Positions 25,701 to 33,746 of a stretch of 48,163 bases of DNA are shown here, in pieces (the first letter of the stretch is position 1; each line of letters opens with the position of its first letter). Below the pieces are notes generated by a model. That model ran no database searches. It had not been told where the DNA came from and worked only from the letters and a program-made list of their open reading frames with translations. Source of the DNA: Plakobranchus ocellatus (taxonomy: Eukaryota > Mollusca > Gastropoda > Plakobranchidae); contig BLXT01008059.1 of NCBI GenBank assembly GCA_019648995.1, positions 855,098 to 903,260 on the forward strand. The letters are read 5' to 3'. A program made the position numbers and the translations under genes.

Positions 25701-28138
25701 TAACCAAAGAGAAAGCAATACTTTTTTTTTATATATAATTTTATCAAAATCAATGTATTTTTTTCCTTTTTTGGAAATTTTTTCGAAAGGCTAGATCTAG
25801 ATTCTATGCAACTAGATCTAGGTCTAGATTCGACAACTTCATCACTTCTGAATCTGATTCGATTTTTTTTTTTTATTTTGGGATCATATTCTGGATCATT
25901 TGGATCGGAATAAGCACTTTCTGAATCATAATTTTCTTCGAAAGTTTCAAACAAGTTATTCTACTGTGAGATGTAGACTTAGCTTGATCACGAAATCTAA
26001 TGCTATAGACATAGCTATGGTTTCGGTTTCGTAACTTAAAAAGTCCTACCCCTACATCCGCCAAACTTTGCATGGAACGAAACAAAAGGACAAAGAGTGT
26101 CAACAATGCTTCCCAAGAATGTATTGGGCATAGGCCGGTAGAGAAAAAAATTCTAAGGATGGTCTCGATACTGTCTCTGGATCTGTACACAGAGGTCAAT
26201 GACCGGTCACGAGGCATACTCGGGATCCGTCGTCAGTGACTTGAACTCAGTGGTCTGACTCACAGTTGCACAAATTGTTTTTGTTTTTTTGTTTCCAATT
26301 TTGAAAGCATTTTTGCAAGCAATGTAAGGGCAGGCTGAAATGAATACAAGACAAATCAAAGCATTTGCATTTTTTTACCTATCCTTTTTTCATGATGATT
26401 CAAAAGGATTAACCTGAAAAAAATTGCTTTTAAAGTTTTTGCCTTTTTTTTTTTTTAAAACCAAGCACAATATTTCCTCAGGAATGCACAAAGTGGTTCT
26501 TAATATCTTGATGTGGTACACCATATTCAATGCAAATTTTTACAGGGAAATATAATTTTCACGCTGAGATCATTTTTTTTTTGTGATTCTAGGTACCATT
26601 TGAGGAACATACAACAAGAAACAAAATGTTTTGAAGGCTCTATAAACTGAAACTAGAGTGCGCAAAAATGACTGTCCTCCAAATCTGTGGAGCAAAACCT
26701 GACAAAGGAATAGTATGAACCTCAGCATAGTTTTGAGTAAAGTTTCTTATCCTTTCAAGATCTTTGGATAAATCTAAGTATTGAGAGACAGTATCTCTCT
26801 CCTCTTGTGCACTCCAGGCTCCTTGCTTTTATTGTTGGCTTTTGTTTCTCAAAGCCATGGAGATGTATGGACAGATTTATGCAAAGTTTCAAGGTTATAG
26901 AAGTCTGACTTTGGAATGATCTTTGAGAGTTCTTTTTATTACGAATGCATAGTTGTGTCAGACAGAAGCATCCCTATCAGACGGCTGCTAACATCATCAA
27001 GACCAATACATTATTTGTCTTTTCAACGTATGAGATCTATAGAGTCAACTTAAACACTTTTAGCTGTTGTTATGCTTGGTGGTAGGAGATCCTGGAGTTG
27101 TCCTGCTTTTTCAGGCCCAAGGATGTCCCCAGGTCACTGCGGTGGCTGTGGCTTATAGAAATGCCAACTATGGCAGAGGCAGAGTGATCTCCATATCTTC
27201 TCATCTTCCACACACATGGGAAGGCTGTGATGGGTTGCTTAAAGGGACTTGGTGTCAATGGAAATACCTGAGGCTTTTTGCAGTTTATTTCTAAAACCTG
27301 TTGTATACTTGTGCAGATTTTAAACAGATTTTAACCTTTAGTTTGATTCCTTTTAGCAAATGATATATAGGAAATTCAACAAAATCGAAGCCCTGAGATC
27401 ACAGATAAATTATGGTGGGCTGAATGCATCAACAGTCAATCAAAACTTTCATTTCTCTTCTTTCCTATCTCCTTGTTGATCTTTCTCTAGCTTGCTTTTA
27501 CCTTCTTCTGTGTCTTTTTCTCTCTTTATTTTTCTCCTTACATCACAAAGTCCAAGAACATTCTTAGTGATCCACAATTATGATATTCGATGGTTTTTTT
27601 TTTTTTGTATCTGGGTTCAATGCCGTCTCCATCATTACTGTGCCTAAGGTGTTTATCATGGTTTTAAGATCTTCATCTATGAGTAGCAGTGGTGCAAACT
27701 TCCCACCGCGAATTTCTACTGGAATTTCTCCTCAGACAGAAATGTACTGTACATGTCCTATAAAGTGATGAACGAAACAAAGATTTTTGAAATGATTTGT
27801 AATACTTTTGAGTTTAAATCCTTTCAACCAGTTATTACTATTGTGATTGATGCTCATCTGTTCTTTATGCTGTGCAGGTTCCGGGCTCCATCTCTGTGTG
27901 GGTGAAGAAACTTGCTAAACCAGGATCCCGTGCCATTGGAGTCCTCAACATCAACAACCAGGGAACACCTCAGAAATACACAACTTCTTTCTCTGATCTG
28001 GGCTTTACCAACAAAAAAGGCTACAACGTGAGGGAAGCCTTTGAGAACAAGACCATGGGGAGCTATGGTCTTGACCAGAAATTCACCATTTACGTTGATC
28101 CTACAAGTATTTTTATTATGTTTGCTGATCCTCAGTAA
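2888..28138 (+). CDS. GLA/NAGA: Whole gene span: GH27 alpha-galactosidase / alpha-N-acetylgalactosaminidase with two tandemly duplicated exon pairs
   Basis: Nine coding exons are placed: 2888-3042, 8923-9097, 12591-12765, 13347-13444 (4A), 15404-15498 (4B), 22251-22412 (5A), 22995-23156 (5B), 24898-25095 and 27878-28138. Using one of each pair gives a 407-residue protein (4A) or 406 (4B), close to human NAGA (411) and GLA (429). The family removes terminal alpha-galactose or alpha-N-acetylgalactosamine from glycolipids and glycoproteins, normally in the lysosome. Visible family landmarks are a signal peptide, the [13 protein letters not shown] start, DDCW, the nucleophile in KFDGC, the specificity loop, the acid/base Asp in WRN-x2-D, NDPDM, INQDPLG and a C-terminal beta domain. 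Intron positions and phases match vertebrate GLA. The exact substrate cannot be fixed from sequence; the gene may serve both. Confidence 0.93.
3590..3960 (+). other. Unidentified coding-like fragment in intron 1
   Basis: One frame reads for about 40 residues with a protein-like texture (for example [20 protein letters not shown] and then [20 protein letters not shown]) before frameshifts and stops. It lies just upstream of the gypsy gag remnant and may be part of the same element or another mobile element. I do not recognise the family. Confidence 0.3.
5152..6490 (+). mobile_element. 5'-truncated CR1/L2-like LINE nested in the gypsy integrase
   Basis: Three overlapping frames (5181-5363, 5353-5784, 5762-6331) together read as the RT and C-terminal region of a non-LTR retrotransposon: [46 protein letters not shown], the catalytic [45 protein letters not shown] and a C-terminal [13 protein letters not shown] segment ending at 6331. 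Frameshifts near 5360 and 5780 break it. The 3' end is AATAAA-rich (6470-6490). The gypsy frame resumes at 6491 exactly where it stopped (…MH/ILREL). The flanking ATAT (5148-5151, 6489-6492) may be a short target duplication. Confidence 0.82.
7463..7575 (+). repeat. 53-bp tandem duplication over the RT active-site region
   Basis: ATCACATGGTGGACTATGTA and the bases after it recur at 53-bp spacing (7463, 7516), and the unit start recurs again at 7568. The second unit has lost one T, shifting the frame. It duplicates the YVHD segment of the gypsy RT, another sign that the element is dead. Confidence 0.85.
8545..8580. repeat. Long poly-T tract after an AATAAA motif
   Basis: CACAAATAAAG is followed by more than 30 T. 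It lies about 260 bp past the end of the recognisable gypsy RNase H and may mark the end of that element or an independent antisense insertion. Confidence 0.5.
8923..9097 (+). CDS. GLA/NAGA: GLA/NAGA-like exon 2
   Basis: The acceptor is TTTCTAG before 8923 and the donor TAT|gtaagt. Length is 175 bp, as in human GLA exon 2. The protein reads [19 protein letters not shown] and then [13 protein letters not shown]. The DDCW motif holds the two substrate-binding Asp (human D92, D93) and the Cys that pairs with exon 1. The exon ends in phase 0 after ALARY. A 5.9-kb intron full of transposon remains separates it from exon 1. Confidence 0.93.
9222..9375 (+). mobile_element. tRNA-derived SINE, family 1, copy in intron 2
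   Basis: TGGCACAGTGGATAGC resembles a pol III A box and GGTTTTGAGTCC a B box 30-40 bases on. The body CTGAAAACCTGAGATCAT, TTGTGGACTGGCTGTA is shared with a second copy at 31382-31565, which supports an interspersed family. Confidence 0.7.
9960..10470 (-). mobile_element. Antisense LINE endonuclease-domain fragment (RTE-like)
   Basis: Reading the minus strand from about 10425 gives [20 protein letters not shown] and [20 protein letters not shown], followed by [14 protein letters not shown] and, after stops, [16 protein letters not shown], the EMD..K.DI..AE.R stretch and YAPTSDSED are typical of the apurinic-type endonuclease of RTE-like LINEs. Stops and frame changes show it is a relic. It lies in intron 2 (9098-12590). 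Confidence 0.72.
10671..10710. other. Poly-G tract with a 3-base assembly gap
   Basis: N at 10677-10679 inside a run of more than 30 G. This is a sequencing or assembly limit; its true length is unknown. Confidence 0.95.
10711..12590. other. Remainder of intron 2
   Basis: No exon or identifiable repeat family was seen. There are short AT microsatellites at 11340-11355 and 12536-12548. Confidence 0.5.
12591..12765 (+). CDS. GLA/NAGA: GLA/NAGA-like exon 3: catalytic nucleophile
   Basis: The exon starts after TTGTACAG and ends in TATG|gtaagt. It encodes [19 protein letters not shown] and then AGYPGS, the bound-sugar Tyr (in GIYEDFG), and [10 protein letters not shown]. The Asp of KFDGC is the catalytic nucleophile (human GLA D170), and the two Cys match the C142-C172 bridge. 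It ends in phase 1, so the next exon must begin with two bases completing Gly (G/GC). Both 4A and 4B do this. Confidence 0.93.
12766..13346. other. Intron between exons 3 and 4A
   Basis: A 581-bp intron with canonical ends and nothing else recognised. Its acceptor competes with that of 4B for the exon 3 donor. Confidence 0.6.
13347..13444 (+). CDS. GLA/NAGA: GLA/NAGA-like exon 4A: alpha-galactosidase-type specificity loop
   Basis: The acceptor is TTTTGAAG and the donor GTG|gttagt (weak). The exon is 98 bp, phase 1 to phase 0. It encodes [18 protein letters not shown] followed by [21 protein letters not shown] is identical to human GLA at the specificity loop: Glu and Leu stand where human E203 and L206 sit, residues known to exclude the N-acetyl group and favour alpha-galactose. 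The N-glycosylation sequon NKT sits where GLA has its LNRT site. The Cys should pair with the Cys of exon 5 (human C202-C223). A second version of this exon lies 1,959 bp downstream. Confidence 0.92.
13445..15403. other. Intron between alternative exons 4A and 4B
   Basis: It is 1,959 bp long, so the two exons are not kept apart by intron size alone. A 14-base perfect palindrome (CAAGGCATGCCTTG) lies near 14662, with related GCCTTGAAA/GCCTTGCAAT motifs around 14040 and 14630-14690. No third copy of exon 4 was found. Confidence 0.6.
15404..15498 (+). CDS. GLA/NAGA: GLA/NAGA-like exon 4B: alternative specificity loop
   Basis: The acceptor is TTTTTGCACAG and the donor CAG|gtgtgt. The exon is 95 bp, phase 1 to phase 0, the same as 4A. 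It encodes [18 protein letters not shown] followed by [14 protein letters not shown]. It shares 18 of 32 positions with 4A, including the sequon, Cys, Trp, Pro and Tyr. The two specificity positions differ: Gln replaces Glu and Gly replaces Leu. NAGA enzymes carry Ser and Ala there. Gly should open the pocket as Ala does; Gln matches neither enzyme as I know them, so the preferred sugar is uncertain. Open frame, kept splice sites and conserved residues argue against a dead copy. Confidence 0.88.
17286..17460. repeat. Degenerate 45-48 bp tandem repeat
   Basis: About four imperfect units contain a variant of TACTGTTG(T)ATTTG followed by GGGAAGAAATCA and ATAATA, starting near 17286, 17331, 17376 and 17424. 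It is intronic with no coding sense. Confidence 0.6.
18841..18899. repeat. Tandem pair of T-tract plus GCCTTTGCCAT
   Basis: A run of T followed by GCCTTTGCCAT occurs twice in direct succession, a unit of about 31 bases. It looks like a recent slippage duplication inside the intron. Confidence 0.7.
20043..20174. repeat. 27-bp minisatellite
   Basis: The unit ATGAATGATTCTAGTCTGTC plus CTTAGAC repeats with starts at 20070, 20097 and 20124, flanked by degraded units. Related motifs (AGTCTGTCC or AGTCTA.CCTTG) are scattered from 19990 to 21010, suggesting an older larger array. Because 27 is a multiple of three it yields a repetitive open frame (Met-Asn-Asp-Ser-Ser-Leu-Ser-Leu-Asp) that is probably not a gene. 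Confidence 0.8.
22251..22412 (+). CDS. GLA/NAGA: GLA/NAGA-like exon 5A: acid/base module, version A
   Basis: The acceptor is GATCACTCAG and the donor ATG|gtaagt. Length is 162 bp, phase 0 to 0, exactly the human GLA exon 5 length. It reads [20 protein letters not shown], then DDW, and ends [11 protein letters not shown]. The Asp after WRNFI aligns with the acid/base D231 of GLA, the Arg with R227, the Asp-Met of NDPDM with D266/M267, and the Cys with C223. The RNF and [11 protein letters not shown] wording is GLA-like. Confidence 0.92.
22413..22994. other. Intron between alternative exons 5A and 5B
   Basis: It is 582 bp with GT-AG ends. The 3' end is purine/AT-mixed with no clear polypyrimidine tract. 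No coding similarity was found. Confidence 0.6.
22995..23156 (+). CDS. GLA/NAGA: GLA/NAGA-like exon 5B: acid/base module, version B
   Basis: The acceptor is GACAATCACAG with a poor pyrimidine tract, and the donor ATG|gtatac is weak. It is again 162 bp, phase 0 to 0. It reads [20 protein letters not shown], then DSW, and ends [11 protein letters not shown]. It is identical to 5A at 28 of 54 positions, and those include the Cys, WRN, acid/base Asp and NDPDM. CNIWRNY resembles human NAGA (CNLWRNY) more than GLA. The 582-bp intron between 5A and 5B shows no other exon. Confidence 0.9.
23157..24897. other. Intron before exon 6
   Basis: No recognisable coding or repeat family was found. A T tract lies at 24000-24019. 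An open frame running from exon 5B into the intron to 23415 is simple read-through. Confidence 0.5.
24898..25095 (+). CDS. GLA/NAGA: GLA/NAGA-like exon 6
   Basis: The acceptor is AATCCACAG and the donor GAG|gtaatt. Length is 198 bp, phase 0 to 0, the human GLA exon 6 length. It encodes [40 protein letters not shown], then [19 protein letters not shown]. This completes the (beta/alpha)8 barrel and enters the C-terminal domain; the INQDPLG signature is intact. It exists in one copy, so every isoform shares it. Confidence 0.93.
25700..26217 (-). pseudogene. Unidentified coding-like stretch on the minus strand of intron 6
   Basis: Two overlapping minus frames are open: one of 114 residues (26217-25873) with a Ser/Arg-rich start, and one of 84 residues (25954-25700) with an acidic, low-complexity region ([17 protein letters not shown]) then basic and Ser-rich sequence. 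Such acidic starts occur in transposase-derived proteins, but no domain is visible. It is most likely a transposon relic; confidence is low. Confidence 0.25.
27067..27294 (+). pseudogene. Possible TCAF/M60-like protein fragment in intron 6
   Basis: A 75-residue open frame reads [20 protein letters not shown] then [20 protein letters not shown]. The PG-hydrophobic-F and Y-G-x-GRV-hydrophobic pattern recalls the N-terminal part of TCAF/M60-like peptidase-family proteins. No start context, splice sites or partner exons were found, and it sits inside the GLA/NAGA-like gene. Its first residues (LVVGD) resemble exon 6 only by chance. Confidence 0.3.
27585..27765 (-). mobile_element. Antisense RTE-like LINE linker fragment
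   Basis: On the minus strand one frame reads [20 protein letters not shown] followed by [18 protein letters not shown]. From memory this resembles the region between endonuclease and RT in RTE-like LINEs (GGKFAPL-x-DEDI ... ETA). It is short and without RT, so only a relic. Confidence 0.45.
27878..28138 (+). CDS. GLA/NAGA: GLA/NAGA-like exon 7: C-terminal beta domain and stop
   Basis: The acceptor is TGCTGTGCAG and exon 6 joins in phase 0 (...[16 protein letters not shown]), matching the human FEVW-xRPL segment. It encodes a beta-rich domain of 86 residues containing [12 protein letters not shown], a sequon in ENKTMG and the ending IFIMFADPQ, then TAA at 28136-28138. The domain lacks the Cys pair of human GLA (C378-C382). 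The poly(A) site was not fixed. Confidence 0.92.
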   Translation, partial: VPGSISVWVKKLAKPGSRAIGVLNINNQGTPQKYTTSFSDLGFTNKKGYNVREAFENKTMGSYGLDQKFTIYVDPTSIFIMFADPQ

Positions 28139-31100
28139 TACTTAAAGTTTTGTATGAATGTGCTTTCAGTAGTTTTCTTGCTGCTCAACAACACAAAGCT
28201 ATAGTGATTTGCTTCTATTTGGTCTTTATTTTCATATATCATGAGTTCATTATCTATTCAAATGTTTAAGTATACATTTTTTAGAGAGGACAAGGAATGT
28301 CACAGGAGATATTGAATGTTTACAAGGACATCTCACTAAGTGGAGATACTAAAAATGACTGATGCTGAGCAATTGAAATTTAGTTTGATTTGAAATGCAT
28401 ACTCATTCTCAATTGATCAAGGCTCAGTGTTTTGATGTAGCATTGATATCAAAGCATTGACCGAGTGCTTCATGGAAATTTACCCCTGGAGCCTATGTCA
28501 ATGTCAAGATGTTAGACCTGGCTTGTTAACTTATTTTTTGAAAGAAAGAAGTGTCCTTGATAAATTGTCTTTGTATTAAGGCACAGTGCATTAATGTGGC
28601 AGTGATATGCTGTGGTATCAATATGTGGTACATCGCAACCTGTTTTTTTGCTTAAAAAAAAAATATGTACAAAATTGTGGAGGTGATGAGTTGAAAAGCT
28701 GAAGTGTGTTAATTTCCTTGCCAAATGAGGCTTTGAAATTGAGTGGACCTCTTGGATATTCCAAATGTTTTTTTGAAATGAAATCCTTTTACTTTTTTGC
28801 CTGTGTGATTGTACTTTTTTCAAACCTTTTTTAAAAAATTTTTTGGATACATAAAAAATTTCACCGTATGTCTCAAGCATAGCAGTAATGGTTGTCTGTA
28901 ATAATTGTTATGTTTTTTAAAAAAATGGAGTTGAAATGGTGGTGTGAGTCAAGCATTTGAATAAGACTGAGAGACAAAAGAAAAAAAAAAACCAACCCAG
29001 CTGTGGCCATATTTTCATTTTTGTCTGCTTTGTATAGATTCTTATGTGTCATTTTTATATTTTTAATTATAATTATATAAATATCTTCAAACTTATGCAC
29101 AGACCCTTTCAACACATTCCATTATATAATATTAAAGTAAGCAGCAATTACTGGCAGTGGCATGTCAATTACACATCATAACTGCTGCTTCTAGGGCTTC
29201 TAGGGCTGTCAATTTCTCCGCATGGATGATAACACAAAGGCAAGACAGTGTCAGCAAAAATGACGAGACTTGGGGGATAAAGTGTGGGACTCTGGGATTA
29301 GAAGTTACATAAGAAAAAAGGGATCTAGAAATAAGTGTTGTTAAAGTGCTTTTTGTTTACTCTCATTACTAACCCTAGTATTATTGCAGACCCACAGTAG
29401 GTCTATCTTTCAGGTTTCACCAAATCAAAGCACTTATTCTTTCGACAGCTTAGAACTGGTATCAACAATTTTTACAATCCTTGCCAAAGCAAGCGCTTGG
29501 CCTAAGAGGCCCACTTCACTGTTTATTTAAGCTGTGTGGGATCAAAGTGCGGAAGGAAAAAAATAAAAGTCAAGGTGGCACTTGTACTGTATTGTAATTA
29601 AAAATAACATCAACAAAAAAAGAAATTACAAAGATTAAATATTATATTACATCCCCTTTTAGTGTCCCATTTGCCCCAGTCACAAAGGACATCCAATATC
29701 ATCAAACAATTTATGATAGAAAAACACCAAGTCGTCCCTCTTAATTGCATGTAGTTCAACATTAATGCCAATTACCGTTTCTCCAACGGCACATGGATAT
29801 TGCGTTATTGAAATGATCCCATGGATGCTGCTATAGCCGAGGTATGCTGGCCCTTTTTAATGTATCTACTCTTCATTGTGGATGCTTCTGTTTCACTTTT
29901 TCAGCTAAACAATTACAATTCAGCTGGAGGTTTTTATCTACACATGTATTTCCTTCAATTTATTCTTACATCATGTACATGTTTTTATGTAGTACATTTT
30001 GACTAGCAATGTATATCATGTTGTACATACTTATTTCCCTATCCAGAATAGTGTAAGAGCAATGCAGCTGCATACATACTTTATTTTCCCTGTGTCAAAA
30101 GCAAAAGATTAAGAAGGCAACTCACGACCCAGTTATTTTTTTCTTACGCTTAGGCGTCTAATTTGATGACGAGAAGTTTTAAAAAGTGGTCATAAGAAAG
30201 ATTTCAGGACATACAGGGGTTGTGCAGATGAGTACATGCATCTGTGTGTATGTATGTGTGTTATATGCTTCAGCTTGTAGATTTGTATTTTTCTCCAATA
30301 AATATATTTTTTTTCATACAAAAAAGCATCTTAGTGAAAATTTATCACTATAATACATCTCACGTTTCATCTTGATTTAGTTCTCCTTTTCTAATTGTGT
30401 CCTTTTCTCTCTTAGCAAATAAGTTATATGTTGCAGCTGGCACATTTTTTAAAAATTGCTCAACCCTGAGTTTTTTCTAATGAGCTTTTGCTGTGTTAAG
30501 TTCATTAGGTATATTAAGCATTATAGACTTTTAAGACTAAAGTTGATTAGTCAACGTAGCAATGTGTTCTTTATAAACAATCTTCATCTTCAGTATAGGA
30601 GGTAGTAAAAAGAATGCATAGAGAAACTTCTCTGCCGTAGCCAGAAAAAAAGGTTTGCTTTAACCTTTAATAATTTGGTTGGACAATTTTAAGGAGTGCA
30701 TGTGCAACTAAATTTAAACGTTAGTTATATTAGATATTTAGAATGATGTGAGCATTAAATAGTTAATACAAAGTTTTCTAAGAAAGTTTTAGCAAAGGAA
30801 TAAGGAGCCCATCGGTGAAAGTCGCTGACCTCGTAAGTAAGTCCAAATGAACAAATTTTTCTGAACAAAAGAAAAGAAAAGAATATTTCAATAAATACGT
30901 CTGAAAATGCAACATTCACCGTCTAAAAAGCTTCAATAAACTATGTTCATCTAAAAAGTTATTAATATTAGTTTACTATTAGCTTAACGTGTTAACTACT
31001 GAAATTTTGAAATTTCTTACCTCTTAAGGCAAGTCCATTGGGCTTCCGAGGTTATCAATATAGTGTGTGATTGTGAATGCATGTACACGTATGTCATTTT
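28139..31100. other. 3' UTR and intergenic DNA downstream of the GLA/NAGA-like gene
   Basis: No coding exon was recognised. AATAAA motifs occur at about 29561 and 30297, but which (if any) ends the transcript is not clear. The short minus-strand frames near 28512-29115 are AT-rich and look random. Confidence 0.5.
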
Positions 31101-31225
31101 CAAAATGAAGCAGGCCCACTGGACTCAGGAAGTTAGAATTTTCAAAATAAATCAGGCTCATTGATTTACATACTGGAAGTTTGAAAATAAATCAGGCCCT
31201 CCGGACTCGGAAGTTGTAACTTTGA
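31101..31225. repeat. Three degenerate ~45-50 bp direct repeats
   Basis: Units of the form TCAAAATAAATCAGGC, CC-x-GGACTC-x-GGAAGTT recur near 31105, 31140 and 31185. No function is apparent. Confidence 0.55.
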
Positions 31226-31377
31226 AAATACAATTGTCGTGTTGTGAATCCCAGTCCCACAGTATGACATTATTACATGTTACTGGTATAGTTTATGAAG
31301 GTTCAAACGTCATGATATTGCCTTGTCTTGATCTTGTCAAAGTTGTAATATATTTTATGAGTTCTCATTCTCTGGGA

Positions 31378-31565
31378 GTGTTGGTGGCACAGTGGCTAGC
31401 GAGTCTGCCCTGAGATCTACAGGGACCTTTCTGTCGTGAGTTTGAGCCCCGCCACCGGCACCCTGGCCTGGGGGGGGGGGNNNNNNNNNNNNNNGGGGGG
31501 GGGGGGCTGAAAGCCTGAGATCACGTTCTTATGGACTGGCTATAAACAAAAACTGAGTCGAACCT
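31378..31565 (+). mobile_element. tRNA-derived SINE, family 1, second copy (with assembly gap)
   Basis: GGTGGCACAGTGGCTAGCGA (A-box-like) and GTGAGTTTGAGCCCCGCC (B-box-like) form the head. The body CTGAAAGCCTGAGATCA, TATGGACTGGCTATA matches the copy at 9222-9375. A poly-G run with N at 31481-31494 interrupts it. Confidence 0.75.
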
Positions 31566-31569
31566 CTCG

Positions 31570-31915
31570 TCCTCCAGTTAGAGACTTCAGATTAAATGTA
31601 ATCTAGGTGATGTACCATGTCCTCGAGAGACACCAATAGTAAAAAGAGGTTTCCATGTTTGTTCCAAGCATCGGGAGGAAGGTCCTGATTGTTGCTGGTA
31701 CATACTTACGGTATTCTGAGGTAGTTTGCCATTGCTTCCTCAACGCCTTTACAACTTTCTTCGGGTTTTAAGAGACCCAGCTTTCCTCTTTTTTTAGTGC
31801 TGGATGGATAGAGGAACCATGAAAAATTATCTTGACCCGGATTGGGACTCTAACGCGGACCTCTCTGTCTCACTTTGTAGCCAACTGCCCAACTAAGTAA
31901 ACCACAGCTCTTCCT
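31570..31915 (-). mobile_element. tRNA-derived SINE, family 2, inverted beside family 1
   Basis: On the minus strand it starts near 31915 with GTTGGGCAGTTGGCTAC and a B-box-like TAGAGTCCCAATCC, then AAGCTGGGTCTCTTAAAAC, GCAATGGCAAACTACCTCAG and ATCAGGACC. The same body occurs in plus orientation at 39200-39545. Confidence 0.75.
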
Positions 31916-31950
31916 AGACACCTCCACTTGGTTAAAAAAAATCGGTAGTT

Positions 31951-32471
31951 ATTATTTAACAAATAACACGAGATATCGCGAGATAACACAAGATATCCCG
32001 GGATAACACAAGATATCCTGAGAAAACACAAGATATCCCGAGATAATACTCAATTGCCGTAGTTATTATTTAACAAATAACACGAAATATCGCGAGATAA
32101 CATGAAATATCCTGAGATAACACGAGATATCATGAGATAACATGAAATATCATCAGATAACATGAGATATCATCAGATAACATGAGATATCATAAGATAA
32201 CGTGAGATATCATGAGATAACTTGAGATATCATCAGATAACATGAGATATCATCAGATAACATGAGATATCATAAGATAACTTGAGATATCATGAGATAA
32301 CTTGAGATATCATGAGATAACTTGAGATATCATGAGATAACATGAGATATCATCAGATAACATGAGATATCATCAGATAACATGAGATATCATAAGATAA
32401 CTTGAGATATCCTGAAATAACATGTGACATCACGAGATAACATGTGATATCACGGGATAACATGAGATATT
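31951..32471. repeat. 20-bp satellite block 1 (GATAACATGAGATATCAT-type)
   Basis: About 25 units of roughly GAGATAACATGAGATATCAT at a strict 20-bp spacing. Each unit is semi-palindromic around GATATC. Inner units (32160-32400) are most uniform; outer units carry CG-containing variants (ACGAGATATCGCGAGATAAC). Confidence 0.9.
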
Positions 32472-32535
32472 ATTCTTATTCTTATTATTATGATTATTAT
32501 TATTATTATTATTACTATTAATATTATTATTATAA
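32472..32535. repeat. ATT/TTA trinucleotide microsatellite
   Basis: Runs of TTATTATTA immediately follow the 20-bp satellite block. Confidence 0.85.
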
Positions 32536-32780
32536 AAATAATTTATAAAAAGCTTTAACCGTTTCACTATCGAGACAATCAGTAAAATTCAGTATAGTGA
32601 GTATAAAGTTGTTCTTTTTAACAGATCCCTTTAGCAGTAGAATATATATACAGACCAATCTACAAGACCCTGTATTACAGTTGCAGTACTTTGAGAGAGT
32701 GTTACTGCTATTGATTCTGTTGCTGTTAATGATATTATTGCTAGTGCTACCGCTGTTGATTCTGCTGCTGCTGGAGACAT

Positions 32781-33148
32781 GATTGCTGATGCTTTGTGGT
32801 ACTGACGCTTCTGCTGTTTGTGTTATGATTGCTGATGCTTTGTGGTACTGACGCTGCTGCTGTTGGTGATATGATTGCTGATGCTTCGTGGTACTGACGC
32901 TACTGTTGTTGGTGATATGATTGCTGATGCTTTGTGGTACTGACGCTAGTGCTGTTGGTGATATGATTGCTGATGCTTCGTGGTACTGACGCTACTGCTG
33001 TTGGTGATATGATTGCTGATGCTTTGTGGTACTGACGCTAGTGCTGTTGGTGATAATATTGCGGATGCTTTGTGGTACTGACGCTGCTGCTGTAGGTGAT
33101 ATGATTGCTGATGCTTTGTGGTGCTGACGCTACTGCTGTTTATTCTTT
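32781..33148. repeat. 46-bp minisatellite, eight copies
   Basis: GATTGCTGATGCTTTGTGGT followed by ACTGACGCT and a GCTGTTGGTGATAT tail repeats with starts at 32781, 32827, 32873, 32919, 32965, 33011, 33057 and 33103, an exact 46-bp period. A T/C difference (CTTTG/CTTCG) alternates among the middle copies, suggesting a 92-bp higher-order unit there. Confidence 0.92.
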
Positions 33149-33199
33149 TGCTGATGCTACTGCCGTTTATTCTACTGAGTACTACTGTTGGTACCACTG

Positions 33200-33620
33200 C
33201 CAGTGCTGGTATTGCCATTGTCCATGCTGCTGCTGATGCGGATATTAATGCTTGTATAAGTGCTGCTGCTAATGCTGCTGGTGCACACAGCTGTAGATGC
33301 TGCTGCTGTTTATGATTCCATACTTTTGATCCTGTTAGTTTGTTACTGCCGCCAGAACTGGTATTGCCATTGTCCATGCTGCTGCTGATGCGGATATTAC
33401 TGCTGGTGTAATTGCTGCTAGTGCACGCAGCTGTAGATGCTGCTGCTGTTTGTGATTCTATACTATTGATCCTGTTACCGCCGCAAGTGCTGGTATTGCT
33501 GTTGTCTATGCCGCTGCTGTTGCTGATATTACTGCTGATAGTGTTGTTGCTACTGATATTACGTCTACAAATTTTAATTTTATTTCCATTGATGCTGCTA
33601 TTGCTACTGTTCCTATTACT
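33200..33620. repeat. GCT-rich ~130-155 bp repeat, about three copies
   Basis: The motif CTGGTATTGCCATTGTCCAT followed by GCTGCTGCTGATGCGGATATTA starts at 33205 and 33358, and a diverged copy at 33490. Between copies run GCTGTAGATGCTGCTGCTG and ATTGATCCTGTTA. The GCT/ATT composition yields long spurious open frames, including one of 240 codons on the minus strand. Confidence 0.75.
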
Positions 33621-33746
33621 GTATTCTAAAATGCATCTTGAAATATGAGGCACATTAGTTACAGACATTTTTAAATGATTGCTTTCTTTAAAAATTATGT
33701 AATTACAATGACGATGATTATTACAATATAGAATATATTATTTGGT

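Noticed and set aside
27076-27110. Possible second copy of exon 6 (LVVGD similarity)
   Set aside because: Similarity stops after five residues, there is no phase-0 acceptor, and the rest of exon 6 is absent.
2888-28138. Two overlapping tandem paralogues (separate GLA and NAGA genes) instead of alternative exons
   Set aside because: Exons 1-3, 6 and 7 exist once only, so the B exons have no other gene to belong to within the window.
31951-32471. Regularly spaced short repeats resembling a CRISPR array
   Set aside because: The units are contiguous with no unique spacers, the context is a spliced eukaryotic genome, and the repeat recurs in inverted arms.
32946-33668. 240-codon minus-strand open frame rich in Ser, Asn and Ala
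   Set aside because: It is a translation of the 46-bp and GCT/ATT repeats; composition, not selection, keeps it open.
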